NCBI GenBank assembly: GCA_023230485.1 | Contig: JALNXG010000018.1 | Location: 1 to 57,748, forward strand | Reading direction: 5' to 3' | DNA from: Melioribacteraceae bacterium | GTDB lineage: Bacteria > Bacteroidota > Ignavibacteria > Ignavibacteriales > Melioribacteraceae | DNA: 57,748 nucleotides | Shown here: positions 36,131-46,300 of the stretch, piece by piece | Layout of the letters: every line of letters starts with the position of its first letter | Numbering within the stretch: the stretch's first letter is position 1 | Translations under genes and position numbers: made by a program | The notes under the pieces: model-generated | The model's input: the letters and a program-made list of their open reading frames with translations, nothing else | Database searches by the model: none | Told to the model about the DNA's origin: nothing

Positions 36131-37096
36131 AAGAGCAGTAATGAATATTCTAAAAAGAGATTTATTAAATTATATCTTGAAGATACAGCACATCATATAA
36201 GTTATTTGTCAGAAAGTATTTACGCGGGAAAGCCTGAGCTATTTAACGAGTATCTTAAATGGGCAAAGATTTTTTTTGCTAATCTATCGGTGAGTGATGA
36301 GGATATAATTCTTAACTTAGAATTATTAAAAGAGGCTTTAGCTGCCAAGCTTCCCCCGGAAATGAATGCTATTACCTCTAATTTCATAAATGAAGGTATC
36401 GCAGCCTATAAAAGCCAGCCCAAAATCCCTTCATCATATATCGATGATTTCAACCCCAATAGAGTAAGCGCAGAAAATTATCTTAATTATCTTATCATGG
36501 GTGAAAAAAAAGCCGCTTATGATCTAATTATGAGTGATGTAAATAATGGAGTTTCAATAAGGGATATTTACCTGAACATATTTCAAGTAACTCAAAGAGA
36601 AACTGGACGGCTCTGGCAGATGAACAAAATATCCGTGGCGCAAGAACATTATATTACTGCTGTAACTCAGTTAATTATGTCCCAGCTTTATCCATTCCTA
36701 TTTACCGGACAGAATAATGGCAAAAGGATAATCGTATCGTGCATTAATGGCGAATTACATGAGCTGGCTCCCAGAATGGTTGCAGACCTTTTTGAATTGG
36801 ACGGTTGGAATTCTTATTTTTATGGAGCCAACACTCCTCAAGAGAGTCTCATTAAAGAGATCGCTTCCATTAAACCTGATTTACTCGCTATCTCCGCTAC
36901 AATGACATTTAATCTGTTGCACGTCGAAGAGCTTATAAAAAAAGTTAAGAATAATCCCGAAACAAAGGATATAAAAATATTTGTTGGTGGGTATCCTTTT
37001 CTTATTGCTGAGGGATTGTGGAAAGATATGGGTGCAGATGGTACTGCCATTGATGCTCTCTCTGCTATCGAACTTGCTAATCAATTAACAAATTAA
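36131..37096 (+). CDS. Cobalamin-binding (B12) sensor protein with Wx9EH photoreceptor motif
   Basis: The first formal start is TTG 36206 (296 residues), but the same frame is clearly coding upstream to at least 36131 (SSNEYSKRFIKLYLEDTAHH, then ISYLSES). There is no ATG or GTG, and a stop lies at 36092-36094, so the true start is unresolved. N-terminal helical domain to about residue 90; four-helix cap with TGRLWQMNKISVAQEHYIT, in which W, nine residues, then EH matches the Wx9EH signature of CarH-type adenosylcobalamin photoreceptors. The Rossmann domain has NGELHELAPRMVADLFELDG, whose His is the usual lower cobalt ligand, and VGGYPF. It sits inside a kinase operon with no DNA-binding domain, so it may give B12 or light input to the kinases (inference). 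Confidence 0.82.
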   Translation, partial: KSSNEYSKKRFIKLYLEDTAHHISYLSESIYAGKPELFNEYLKWAKIFFANLSVSDEDIILNLELLKEALAAKLPPEMNAITSNFINEGIAAYKSQPKIPSSYIDDFNPNRVSAENYLNYLIMGEKKAAYDLIMSDVNNGVSIRDIYLNIFQVTQRETGRLWQMNKISVAQEHYITAVTQLIMSQLYPFLFTGQNNGKRIIVSCINGELHELAPRMVADLFELDGWNSYFYGANTPQESLIKEIASIKPDLLAISATMTFNLLHVEELIKKVKNNPETKDIKIFVGGYPFLIAEGLWKDMGADGTAIDALSAIELANQLTN

Positions 37097-37108
37097 AAGA
37101 AAATATAA

Positions 37109-38308
37109 ATGAACAATCATAATAATGGGTTTCTTCTCTTATGCGATTTTGATGGTGTCATTCAAAAAGTCTATTACAATAGCATACTAAATAATATTGA
37201 TGATTTGTCCGGCAAATTATTTGTTAATGTTTTTAATAGTACGTCAATAGGAAAATCTTTGGATTTTCTTATTCATATTAAGAAAGACCAATTCACATTC
37301 GGCTGGGAATTTGAAGTTAATAATAATTCAGAATCTGTAATGGTATATTTGGGTGGTGCGCTAATTGATAATGCTTTGATTATTATTGGGTCTCGTGAAA
37401 AAGCAAATATTGAAATAATTATTAATGATATGATGCTAATTAACAATGAACAAACAAATATTATACGCTCTTTGGAAAAGAAACAGACTATTCCGGGTGA
37501 TAAAAATGGGGAAAAAGGCAGTTTGGTTTTCAATGAATTAAGTCAGGTTATTAATGACTTGACTAATATGCAAAGAGAATTAAATAAAAAAAATGTAGAG
37601 TTAGCTGAGCTTAATTATCAAAAAAATCAGTTCCTTGGAATGGCAGCTCACGATCTTCGCAATCCGCTTGGCATTATTTCTAGTTACTGCGAATTTCTTG
37701 AAGAAGACAAAGATGATTTTACGCCTGAACAATTTGAGTTTATTAAGAATATCAATTTACTAAGTTTACAGATGCTAAATTACGTTAATGAACTTCTGGA
37801 TGTCTCTGCAATTGAATCCGGTAAGGTTACTCTAAATTTTGAGGAACTTGATATTATATCATTAGTTAGGTCTATTGTAATATTGAATAAAGCAATTTCT
37901 GATAAAAAATTAATTAATCTCCATTTTCATTCAGATGAAAAATCTATCATTCTTTCTGTCGATAAAAATAAAATTAATCAAGTGGTTACGAATCTTATAA
38001 CAAATGCTTTAAAGTATTCTGAACCAAATACTGAAGTCCTTATTGAGGTAATTAAGAATACAAAAGAAATAATAATATCTGTCAAAGATCAAGGTCAGGG
38101 TATAGGGGAAGATGAACTTAATCTGTTATTCAAACCTTTTCAGAAAACCAGCAACAAAAGTACCGGAGGTGAAAAGAGTACCGGATTAGGTTTGTTTATT
38201 GTTAAAAGAATTGTAGAAGCTCACGGGGGAAATATCAAATTGGAAAGCAATTTAGGAAAGGGGAGCACCTTTAGAATATCCCTCCCAATTGATTCAAAAG
38301 CTGCCTGA
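37109..38308 (+). CDS. Histidine kinase with uncharacterised N-terminal sensor
   Basis: 399 residues. Residues 1-125 form a small soluble alpha/beta domain of PAS size (FLLLCDFDGVIQKVYYNSIL, then GKLFVNVFNSTSIGKSLDFL) that I cannot assign firmly. A coiled coil at 135-170 follows. HisKA has FLGMAAHDLRNPLGII; HATPase has NLITNALKYSEPNTE, KDQGQGIGEDELNLLF, and KSTGLGLFIVKRIVEAHGG. It begins 12 bases after the cobalamin-binding gene and is the last gene of the signalling operon. It is the most likely partner for the B12 protein, by adjacency. Confidence 0.88.
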   Translation: MNNHNNGFLLLCDFDGVIQKVYYNSILNNIDDLSGKLFVNVFNSTSIGKSLDFLIHIKKDQFTFGWEFEVNNNSESVMVYLGGALIDNALIIIGSREKANIEIIINDMMLINNEQTNIIRSLEKKQTIPGDKNGEKGSLVFNELSQVINDLTNMQRELNKKNVELAELNYQKNQFLGMAAHDLRNPLGIISSYCEFLEEDKDDFTPEQFEFIKNINLLSLQMLNYVNELLDVSAIESGKVTLNFEELDIISLVRSIVILNKAISDKKLINLHFHSDEKSIILSVDKNKINQVVTNLITNALKYSEPNTEVLIEVIKNTKEIIISVKDQGQGIGEDELNLLFKPFQKTSNKSTGGEKSTGLGLFIVKRIVEAHGGNIKLESNLGKGSTFRISLPIDSKAA

Positions 38309-38501
38309 ATTTGATATCAAACGAAAGCAAAAATAGATTACAAAATTAGACAGTCAATCAAAGCAATTAAAGACAAGAACAAAGATGGAATTGCAGATTA
38401 ATCTTCATGAAATCTATGGATTGCAATCAAAAACTAAAGTGGCTTTTTAATGCAACAATAAAAAAATAGCAATTCAATTTATTCAATAAACTTGTAAAAA
38501 T

Positions 38502-38699
38502 ATGAAAATGAACATTAAGAGATTCGCCAGTGACTTCGTAGTCATCTTTGCCGCCGCCCTTTTAGTAAACGTAATTGTGACTTTTCTTTATAGCCTAATT
38601 GTTCATGGGGCAGGTGTTATCGATTGGGAAACAGCTTTTCGCACTGCGATTATCCTTAGTATAGTCCTGTCGTGGATTCAACAGCGGGAAAAGAAATAG
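38502..38699 (+). CDS. Small two-helix membrane protein
   Basis: 65 residues starting MKMNIKRFASDFVVIFAAAL. Two hydrophobic stretches: about residues 9-33 and 44-59 (AFRTAIILSIVLSWIQQRE). The charged ends KRF and QQREKK suggest both termini are inside. No family name recognised. The upstream 190 bases carry only short EF-hand-like debris (reading DKNKDGIAD before a stop) that is too short to call. Confidence 0.6.
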   Translation: MKMNIKRFASDFVVIFAAALLVNVIVTFLYSLIVHGAGVIDWETAFRTAIILSIVLSWIQQREKK

Positions 38700-38773
38700 A
38701 GTACAAACTATTCTGTTTCCAAAATCAACCGTTGTATAGTTCAAAACAAGAGGTAGATTAAAATTATTCTCTA

Positions 38774-38802
38774 TTGACATTTAATATATTCTCTCATACT
38801 TT
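38774..38802 (+). promoter_or_regulatory. Sigma-70-like promoter of a small RNA gene
   Basis: TTGACA (38774-38779), a 17-base spacer and TACTTT (38797-38802). The -35 is a perfect match at ideal spacing, and transcription would start near 38808. No ORF follows before a strong terminator. Confidence 0.6.
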
Positions 38803-38807
38803 GATAG

Positions 38808-38934
38808 TGAGTCGAGAAGCCGTTTTAGTTAGGGCTTTACAACGGTGGAAGGGGCTTACATACCCGATTTATGTGATAGTCCGTGACGCTCAAAAAATTG
38901 CTCTCTCAATAAAATGAGAGAGCATTTTTTTTTA
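38808..38934 (+). ncRNA. Candidate structured small RNA, about 125 nt
   Basis: A stretch richer in G and C than its surroundings lies between a good promoter and a strong terminator and has no ORF. Visible helices: GCCGTT (38819-38824) with AACGGT (38841-38846); TTACATA (38856-38862) with TATGTGA (38870-38876), whose loop CCCGATT could pair with GGGG at 38851-38854 as a pseudoknot; and TGAGTC near the 5' end with GACGCTCA near 38885-38892, allowing a two-base bulge. The motif GGGCTT-TAC / GGGGCTTAC occurs twice. It lacks the SRP-RNA, 6S, tmRNA and RNase P signatures I know, so I leave it unnamed. Confidence 0.55.
38900..38933 (+). terminator. Strong intrinsic terminator
   Basis: GCTCTCTC (38900-38907), loop AATAAAAT, GAGAGAGC (38916-38923), then A and nine T (38925-38933). 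Perfect eight-pair stem and long U-tract; it closes the small RNA gene. Confidence 0.9.
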
Positions 38935-39040
38935 TTTGTTTTTAAGTAACATATCTAAAGATAATTTTTTATCCCGAAACAAAATCGGCAGCAATAGTTA
39001 AAGAATATCTAAAAATATTGGAGCAATCATATTTCAAAGA

Positions 39041-39093
39041 GGGAAACAAAGCAAAAATATTCCTGAAAGATAATAACTATGGCAGAATGGATT
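39041..39093. repeat. Dispersed repeat remnant, copy A
   Basis: The segment ATTCCTGAAAGATAATAACT, continuing AT-GCAGAATGGA, recurs almost unchanged at 55197-55249 (ATTCCTTAAAGATAATAACT). In copy A it reads as peptide FKEGNKAKIFLKDNNYGRMD to a stop, so both may be tails of a decayed gene family. Nothing else is visible between 38935 and 39240. Confidence 0.55.
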
Positions 39094-39240
39094 AATCAAT
39101 TCCTAATGAAGCCGGAATAAATATACTAAATAATACCTCTTGACTTATTATACATTTCTATGTAGCTTTCATTAAACAACACCGGAGTGTGTGCTCGTCT
39201 TCCATGAATAATAAAGCTAAAATATTTTTTATTACGCACC

Positions 39241-39975
39241 TTGACTAAATTAAGGACGATAATAGTTGACGATGAACTCGCCGGCAGAGAAAATCTCAGA
39301 GCAATCGTAGAATCATATTGCCCTGAAATTGAGGTGCTTGATGTAGCAGAATCTGTTCTCAAAGGGAAAGAACTTATATCTGCTCATAATCCGGATCTTG
39401 TTTTCCTCGATATCAGTATGCCGGTGCTCGATGGTTTTGATCTTCTTGACCAATTTGAGAACCGAAATTTTATGGTCGTTTTCGTAAGTGCTCATGAAGA
39501 ATTCGGAATCAAAGCAGTTAAAGCCGGAGCCGCTGATTATCTCCTTAAGCCGATCAATATTAAAGAACTCAAGAAGACCATTAGACATCTTCTATCGATT
39601 CATGAAAAGTTTGATAAAATCTCCTCCCCATTACAAAATGAAAGATTAGTACTCCCTTGTTCCCATGGATTCGATGTGATCGTAATTGATGATATTATAA
39701 GATTGGAAGCTGATGGATGCTATACTAAAATTATAATTAAAGAGAGCAAGAACAGGACCATTTCACGCACATTAAAAGATTTTGAAGACTCACTCCCAAA
39801 GTGCAATTTTTTCAGAATACACAAAGCCAACCTAATTAATCTTAAGTACATAAAAGAATATTCTAACATCGGCGGAAATTACGTTACTATGACGGACGGC
39901 AGCAGGGTGGAGATATCACGCCGTAAAGCCCCTGAATTTATTCAAAGAATAAAAGCCGTCTTAAATGCCGTCTAA
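39241..39975 (+). CDS. LytTR-family response regulator
   Basis: 244 residues. The start is TTG at 39241 (MTKLRTIIVDDELAGRENL); no ATG precedes the receiver domain. The receiver spans residues 1-120, with phosphoacceptor Asp in VFLDISMPVLDGFDL, switch VVFVSAHEE, and Lys in DYLLKPINIKEL. The LytTR DNA-binding domain is at about 140-244 (IIRLEADGCYTKIIIKESKN, then FFRIHKANLINLKYIKEY and VEISRRKAPEFIQRI). It overlaps the sensor kinase gene by 11 bases, so the pair is a LytS/LytR-like system. Its likely targets are the downstream envelope genes (inference from position). Confidence 0.93.
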   Translation: MTKLRTIIVDDELAGRENLRAIVESYCPEIEVLDVAESVLKGKELISAHNPDLVFLDISMPVLDGFDLLDQFENRNFMVVFVSAHEEFGIKAVKAGAADYLLKPINIKELKKTIRHLLSIHEKFDKISSPLQNERLVLPCSHGFDVIVIDDIIRLEADGCYTKIIIKESKNRTISRTLKDFEDSLPKCNFFRIHKANLINLKYIKEYSNIGGNYVTMTDGSRVEISRRKAPEFIQRIKAVLNAV

Positions 39976-42946
39976 ATATGTTAAGTGCTGTTTATTACTA
40001 GTCGTAATTAATCTTCTTCTATATTCCAACCTTTATTCTCAGACCCCTCCTTATTACCATTATGATTCAGCCGATGGATTAGCCTCTTCCACAGTATATC
40101 AAATTATTCATGATAGAAACGGATTTATTTGGATTGCTACGGCAAACGGTTTGAGTAAGTTCGATGGTAAAAACTTTACTACATTCAGAACCAAAGATGG
40201 TCTTAATTCCAATTCAATAATATCAATGGCAGAGGGGAAAAAGGGTGAATTATTCCTTGGCAATTATACAAAGGGGATTAATCTCCTTAGAAACGGAAAG
40301 ATCGAAAAATATTATAGTGAGATTAATGGCAATAGTTTCTCCATTTCATATTTATTGCTTGTAAATCCAAATAATAAGGAGCAAGAAATATACGCTTATA
40401 CCAGTTACGGCGCTGTAAGTTCATTCAGTGAAAAAGATGGAAAAATTGAATCGAGTATTTATCATCCTCTCTCCCCAATATTTATAAACAAATTAGAATT
40501 ACTGGATAATAATATAATCGCATTAACCACAAATGGACTCTCCAATTTTACCAATAATAAATTAACAAGATTAGAGATAGAAGGCTTGCCCGCTCTCCCT
40601 GTTTATTGCCTTGCGAAATATAAAGATGGGAGCTATTTGATAGGTACCAAAAGGATGATTTTCGGAATAAAAGAAAATAAAGTAATAAAAAGTTACAAAA
40701 TAGACTTGGCAGGTAATAATGAAGTTACGGCGATGCTAATTGATTCGAAGAATAATATATGGTTCTCAATTATGAACAAGGGTTTCTTTATGATCCCTAA
40801 TGCTTCAGAGAAACCGATCGATATCGGCAGCAAGATGGATCTTCAGAATACATTAGTTAATAGTTACCTTGAAGATAATGAAGGAAATATATGGATAAGT
40901 ACTTATGGCAAAGGTGTCTATTGCTTGAATAATCTCTATATAAAAAACTACAATGAAAAAGATGGGTTAAGCAGTAATAGCATACAGTCAATAATTAAAG
41001 ATAAATCCGGTAAATTATTTCTCGGCACTTTTAATGGTATTAATGTTTTAGATAATGGAATATTCACCAAGATTAAAGTTCATTCAAAGGAATATTTAAC
41101 GGAATATATATACGGTATTAAAAACATAAATGGCGAGTATTATTTTAGCGCTTCGATTGGAGGAGAGAATAAATTGAATCTTGAATACAAAGGAATTCAA
41201 TTGCATATATCCAATTATCCTTCTTTGTGTAAAACCGGCAGCGGACTTTTCCTAATCGGAACAAATCTAAATACTATTCTTGCTAAGAAAAAATTTAATA
41301 ATTATAAAGATGGAATAGCATATCATCGCATTTTTGGAGATAGTTCTTATCTAAATACCATTAATGAAATATTCGAAGATTCTCAAAAAAATATTTGGGT
41401 GGGGACTAATTACGGTCTATGCAGGTTAAATGATTTTTCAGAAAAAACATTTTATCCAAATGATCCGGTTTTGAATTCTAAGATTGTCTCGATTATGCAA
41501 GATAGTGAAAATAATATCTGGTTTGCAGGTGAAAAAGGGATTGCTAAATACAATCTTAAAAATGACTCCATTACTAATTATGAAAATATTCTTGGACATG
41601 ATTTAGCTTCTTCAACTTCCATCGTATCGGGGAGAAAAGGGAGAATCTGGATCGGCAATATGAATGGACTTTATCTGTATAACGGGAATTCAATTAAATA
41701 TTTAAACCGTCAATCCGGTCTCCCTTCAAATGAAGTACTGTCGCTCTTCTATGATAATAAAGAGGAAGTCCTTTATGCCGGTACGAGTAATGGTATTTCC
41801 GTACTGGATATAAGATCGTTCGATAATTACTCTATTTCATTACCCAACGTAAAAATAACAAGTATAAAGGGAGGTATTAAGAGCTATTCATCATTTGAGA
41901 ATCTGAAATTTGAACCGGGACAAAATAGTATTTACATAAGATTTATGGCTATTAATTTTGCATCACACGGCTCCGTGATATATAAATATTCTTTAAATGG
42001 AAAATGGGAAGAAACTAATAATGATTTTCTTGATTATAGGTCTCTAAAGAGTGGAACTTACAAACTCCAAATCATCGCTAGATTACAGAATACATCTTGG
42101 GGTGAGCCGTGCTTTTTAACCTTTCAAGTTCTACCTAAGTTTTATGAGACTCTCTGGTTTAGACTTTTGGTAATTGCTGGCTTTGTTTGTATTTCCCTTC
42201 TAATATTTATTTGGCGTACCAAACACGCAACTAATAAGGCAAAAGTAGAGCTTGCGCTAACGCAAAGAATAAATGAACTTAAACATCAGGCACTTTCTGC
42301 AATGATGAATCCGCATTTTATTTTTAATTCTCTCAATTCCGTTCAGCATTTGGTAAATACCAATAAGTTGGAAGAGGCAAATGATTATATTGCAATGATG
42401 GCTACTCTGATGAGGAAAAACCTCGATACTGCAAGGAAGGGTTTTATACTCCTATCCGAGGAAATTAACCGACTCAAACTTTATCTCGATCTTGAAAAAC
42501 TTCGATTTCAGGATAAATATTCCTATGAGATTATTACCAGACTCGGAATTAATTCAGACTCAATTATGATACCTAATATGATAATTCAGCCATTCGTAGA
42601 AAATTCTCTTTGGCATGGGATAATTAATTCCGGCAGAGTAGGGCTTTTAAGAGTAACATTCTCGTTTGAAGATGTTGAGGTGGAATCTATTATAAATAAG
42701 ACATTGATCATAAAGATTACCGATAACGGAATAGGCATCAAATTAGCACAAAAAAATAAGAAAGAAGATCATATTTCTAAAGGGATTCAGATAATTGAAG
42801 AGCGTCTCAGATTACTGAGTACAAAGATGGAGCTTCCTAAGCCGATTATATTTGAAGATTTGAGCGACTCTAAAAATGGCTCTCAAGGGACAGATGTAAT
42901 TATTTCCCTTCCACCGCTTCTTTATAAAATTTCTAAAAAAGAATAA
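39965..42946 (+). CDS. Two-component propeller sensor histidine kinase (LytS-type output)
   Basis: 993 residues. Signal peptide 1-25 (CCLLLVVINLLLYSNLYSQ). The periplasmic part is made of repeats of the two-component propeller type, e.g. GLASSTVYQIIHDRNGFIWI, GNIWISTYGKGVYCL, KNIWVGTNYGLCRL, and NNIWFAGEKGIAKY, then a Y_Y_Y domain (about 645-725; FMAINFASHGSVIYKYSLNG). A membrane helix lies at about 733-752. The output is the His_kinase family of LytS (ALSAMMNPHFIFNSLNSVQH, phospho-His in NPHF) plus HATPase (VENSLWHGI, ITDNGIGI). These proteins usually sense extracellular sugars or envelope components; the ligand here is unknown. Confidence 0.93.
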   Translation: MPSKYVKCCLLLVVINLLLYSNLYSQTPPYYHYDSADGLASSTVYQIIHDRNGFIWIATANGLSKFDGKNFTTFRTKDGLNSNSIISMAEGKKGELFLGNYTKGINLLRNGKIEKYYSEINGNSFSISYLLLVNPNNKEQEIYAYTSYGAVSSFSEKDGKIESSIYHPLSPIFINKLELLDNNIIALTTNGLSNFTNNKLTRLEIEGLPALPVYCLAKYKDGSYLIGTKRMIFGIKENKVIKSYKIDLAGNNEVTAMLIDSKNNIWFSIMNKGFFMIPNASEKPIDIGSKMDLQNTLVNSYLEDNEGNIWISTYGKGVYCLNNLYIKNYNEKDGLSSNSIQSIIKDKSGKLFLGTFNGINVLDNGIFTKIKVHSKEYLTEYIYGIKNINGEYYFSASIGGENKLNLEYKGIQLHISNYPSLCKTGSGLFLIGTNLNTILAKKKFNNYKDGIAYHRIFGDSSYLNTINEIFEDSQKNIWVGTNYGLCRLNDFSEKTFYPNDPVLNSKIVSIMQDSENNIWFAGEKGIAKYNLKNDSITNYENILGHDLASSTSIVSGRKGRIWIGNMNGLYLYNGNSIKYLNRQSGLPSNEVLSLFYDNKEEVLYAGTSNGISVLDIRSFDNYSISLPNVKITSIKGGIKSYSSFENLKFEPGQNSIYIRFMAINFASHGSVIYKYSLNGKWEETNNDFLDYRSLKSGTYKLQIIARLQNTSWGEPCFLTFQVLPKFYETLWFRLLVIAGFVCISLLIFIWRTKHATNKAKVELALTQRINELKHQALSAMMNPHFIFNSLNSVQHLVNTNKLEEANDYIAMMATLMRKNLDTARKGFILLSEEINRLKLYLDLEKLRFQDKYSYEIITRLGINSDSIMIPNMIIQPFVENSLWHGIINSGRVGLLRVTFSFEDVEVESIINKTLIIKITDNGIGIKLAQKNKKEDHISKGIQIIEERLRLLSTKMELPKPIIFEDLSDSKNGSQGTDVIISLPPLLYKISKKE

Positions 42947-42961
42947 AACTCCTTCGAAAAG

Positions 42962-42997
42962 CTTGCCGTTTAATTAATAATCTTACCGTTTAATTAG
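42962..42997. repeat. Short direct repeat, period 20
   Basis: CTTGCCGTTTAATTAA (42962-42977) and CTTACCGTTTAATTAG (42982-42997) lie just after the propeller-kinase stop. Possible paired protein-binding sites before the envelope operon. Confidence 0.45.
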
Positions 42998-43077
42998 TCA
43001 TTCATGCAGTCTGCTTATTTGCTATTGTAGTAATATTCTATCAGATGTAGATTCGTATAAAATTTTGGCTAAAAAAA

Positions 43078-43347
43078 TTGAATATTTTAAACCAGCTAAT
43101 CGCACTCTTCAAACCGGATCACCCTAAATCTACGCCTCTGATAATAATTAAGTCGGAAATAGATGACTATGAAATCAAAGAATATAGATCTATTGAAGAG
43201 GTATTAGCAGAGCTTGAAAATGATCCGAATGTTTCCAAAGCTAAAATTGAAAAATTAAGATCATCTCTGAAAAATCTTAAGAACAAAACAGTAATAAAAA
43301 TCAGAAATGGTGAAATAATAGAATCATCTACAAATAAGGAACTATGA
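43078..43347 (+). CDS. Small protein ahead of the envelope operon
   Basis: 89 residues from TTG 43078. Another TTG five codons upstream is possible, and no ATG fits. Contains SEIDDYEIKEYRSIEEVLAE, then a helical, basic segment LRSSLKNLKNKTVIKIRNGE. No signal peptide or membrane helix; looks like a cytoplasmic alpha/beta domain. Family not recognised. It ends ten bases before the large secreted protein, so it is probably co-transcribed with it. Confidence 0.55.
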   Translation: MNILNQLIALFKPDHPKSTPLIIIKSEIDDYEIKEYRSIEEVLAELENDPNVSKAKIEKLRSSLKNLKNKTVIKIRNGEIIESSTNKEL

Positions 43348-43356
43348 AGGTATATC

Positions 43357-46300
43357 ATGAGAAAAATAATATTTCTATTAATTTTGTTTTTCATTTCGGG
43401 ATTATGCGCTGCACAGGACCAAGTCCAGGTAACACTTTCACAACCGCCGCCAAATCAACTTCGAGTAACGGATCTATGGCGGGCAATCCTGATAAATACT
43501 TCAAAAATTACTTTGCATGTAACATTATCCGGAACTCTCCAAGTTAAAGGAGAAGGGATAGTTGCCGATGGTGCTTCGAGACTCCTTAGCTTACCCCCCG
43601 GCACAAAAATGATTACTTATGACGATGTTAAAACAGGCAATATGAATTTTAAGCAGGGAACTTGGAGCGAAGCATTTAACCGCACAGGTATTGCCCCGGC
43701 GGGGGAGTATACAATTTGTATAACTGTGAAAGCCGAAGACGGTAGAGAAATCGGCAGTAGCTGCATCGATCAGATTATTGAAACCATAACTCCGGTAGAA
43801 GTAGCTCCGCATTTAATGACAAAATTACTTCCACTCGTTCCAAATAAACTGATGTTGAATGACTTATTCAAATGCATAATTACTAACCTTAATCCTGTTG
43901 CATACAGGGCGCCTGTTATCTCAGTTGAACTTAGAGAAAACAGTACAGGACTTCAAATTGAGAGTAAACTCAATTCAGTTACAATTGCAGGGACAAAAAG
44001 TTTTTCATTTAATGATTTCAATACACCTGACTTGACCTATCGTAACACTAAACTTCAGGAAGCATTCTCAAAGAATCTTATTGCCCCAGATGGTAACTAT
44101 ACTATATGCGTTTATATTAAGAATGAAAAAGGAGAAGTGTTAGCCAGTGACTGCATTGATCAGACAATAATAACTATAAAACCGGAAATGGTGAGTCTTC
44201 AGCTTATGACTCCGGCTGACGGATCAACACTGCTCCCGAATCAACCGGTTTTATTCAGTTGGATGCTGCAATCAGTCAAAGCCGGAAGAGAAGTTACATA
44301 CAAAATAAAAGTAGTGGAGATATACAACAAGCAATCACCCATTGAAGCTATAAAACAGAATCCTGCAATTTTTGAAAAAAGTAATATAAAAGCCACAATG
44401 CTCCAGTATCCGATTTCAGCAAAGAAATTAGAGACAGGGAAAAAATATGCATGGAATGTTCGGGTAATGAATATTGGCGATCAAAGTGTTGATGACGATA
44501 GAAGTTCGTCCGAAGCATTTATGTTGGATGTTGGTGGGTCAAATGGTGTTACAAAAAGTTTAACAATCCCCACTACGCAGGATAGCACGATTTCAATAGC
44601 CGGAAGTGATTCAGTAGCGGTAGGCGATACAATAAGAGCCGGACGCAATGGAGAATTTAAGGTAGTTGTTACAGATGCAACCATCGAATCTGACGGATCA
44701 TTAACAGGCAAAGGAAGAGTCCGAATTAATTGGTTGGGGACAAATGTCGCGGTCGAGTTTAAAAAAATTCTGGTTGATACCACAAAACGATTGACCTCAG
44801 GGGGAATAGTTACAACGGAGAGCGGAAGTTCCGGTACCTCTTATACAACCTATCCTCTCGCATGGGCACAGAGCCTTTTAAACGGCCCGGGTATAGCAAA
44901 TGTTGTAGATAACACAGTCAATTGGAGCAACGGCAAAATAGATAATATTGTTAATTGGATAAACGGTCTTAATTATGGTCAGCCACAAATAAATTACAAT
45001 GGGAATATACCTCCTCCGGTTCTACCTGATTATTCACTCAAAATGCCTTTCGGATTACAATTCAGTAATGGCAATCAGAAACTGGTGATTACCGAGATGG
45101 TCTTCAAGAAAGATACATCTAAAGTAAATTTTCTGGCTCAAGTGAAATTTACAAAATCAGGCACTCCTTATACATTAGGATTTGCGGGAAAATATTTTCC
45201 GTTTCATCCTTCCGGTATTAATTTCGGCAGCGGACGTGTGGAACTCGTTCAAGATATTAAAATTCCTAATACATCTTCAAATCCAAAAATGATTTTTAAA
45301 TTTATTAAGGGAACATCTAATTCAGGATGCTACGTCGAATGGGATAGCACCGGAATTAAAGATATAAGTCTTGCACTCGATGTTAATTTCACGAGAGATT
45401 GGCTACTGCCGGTCCCGACATCAACCGATACAGTCAAAGCTGCATTGGTAGGCAATGGGACGAGTATGCATGATATTCTGCTTACAGGAACTTTAGATAC
45501 TTGCGAGATTGTGGGTACTAACGGAATTAAGATTCAGTCAAGTCCTATTTCTCTCGATCTCTCCGATAGTAGAAATCCATTGAATATGAATTTCCCTACT
45601 AACTATCCAAACGATTCAACTATAACTTGGAAAGGATTTTACGTAAAATCTTTTGATGTCTCTTTACCGGAGACATGGAAAACAGGAACGAATATGAATC
45701 CTGTTATAGTTTCTGCGAATAATTTTATTATTGATGATTTTGGTCTTACGACAAAAATAAAAGCAGTGAATGTTTTCAATCTTCAATCCGGACGGATCGC
45801 AGATTTAAGCGCCAGTTTAGATACGGTTGAAATTTCTATTATCAGCAGTTCCTTGGTTAGCGGTAAAGCTAAAGGAATTCTTGTATTGCCGATTAGTGAA
45901 GTAACAACTCAAAATAGTTTAAAATACACAGCAACATTCAATCAGGTCTCAGGAGGAAATAATTTCCAAATAGCCGTCCTCCCGATTGGTCCCATTGATG
46001 CTGATGTACTTAAAGGGAAGATGACATTACTACCGACCTCAAGTATTTCAGCGAATCTTTCTCCTAACTCAAACACTCTCGCGATTAATCTGAACGGTAC
46101 CTTTGAATGGGATAATCCTAACTTTCCGATAAAGGGTATTAAAATGGAGATGGGTTTTGAGAATGTTGGTTTAAACTATTTTTATAGCTCAACAACTAAT
46201 ACTCTCAGTTTTAATCCGGGTTCATGGAGCTTTGCAAGTCCTCCGAAATGGTTGGCAAATTTCCCGGTATCGATTAAAAAGGTTTATTATAAATCGTTAA

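Noticed and set aside
38335..38465. EF-hand protein upstream of the small membrane protein
   Set aside because: DKNKDGIAD is followed at once by a stop; too short to be a gene.
38808..38934. Group I intron core or SRP RNA at the small-RNA locus
   Set aside because: GATAGTCC resembles a group I P7 strand, but no matching GACTA partner exists; the SRP apical GGAA/GCAGC pair is absent.
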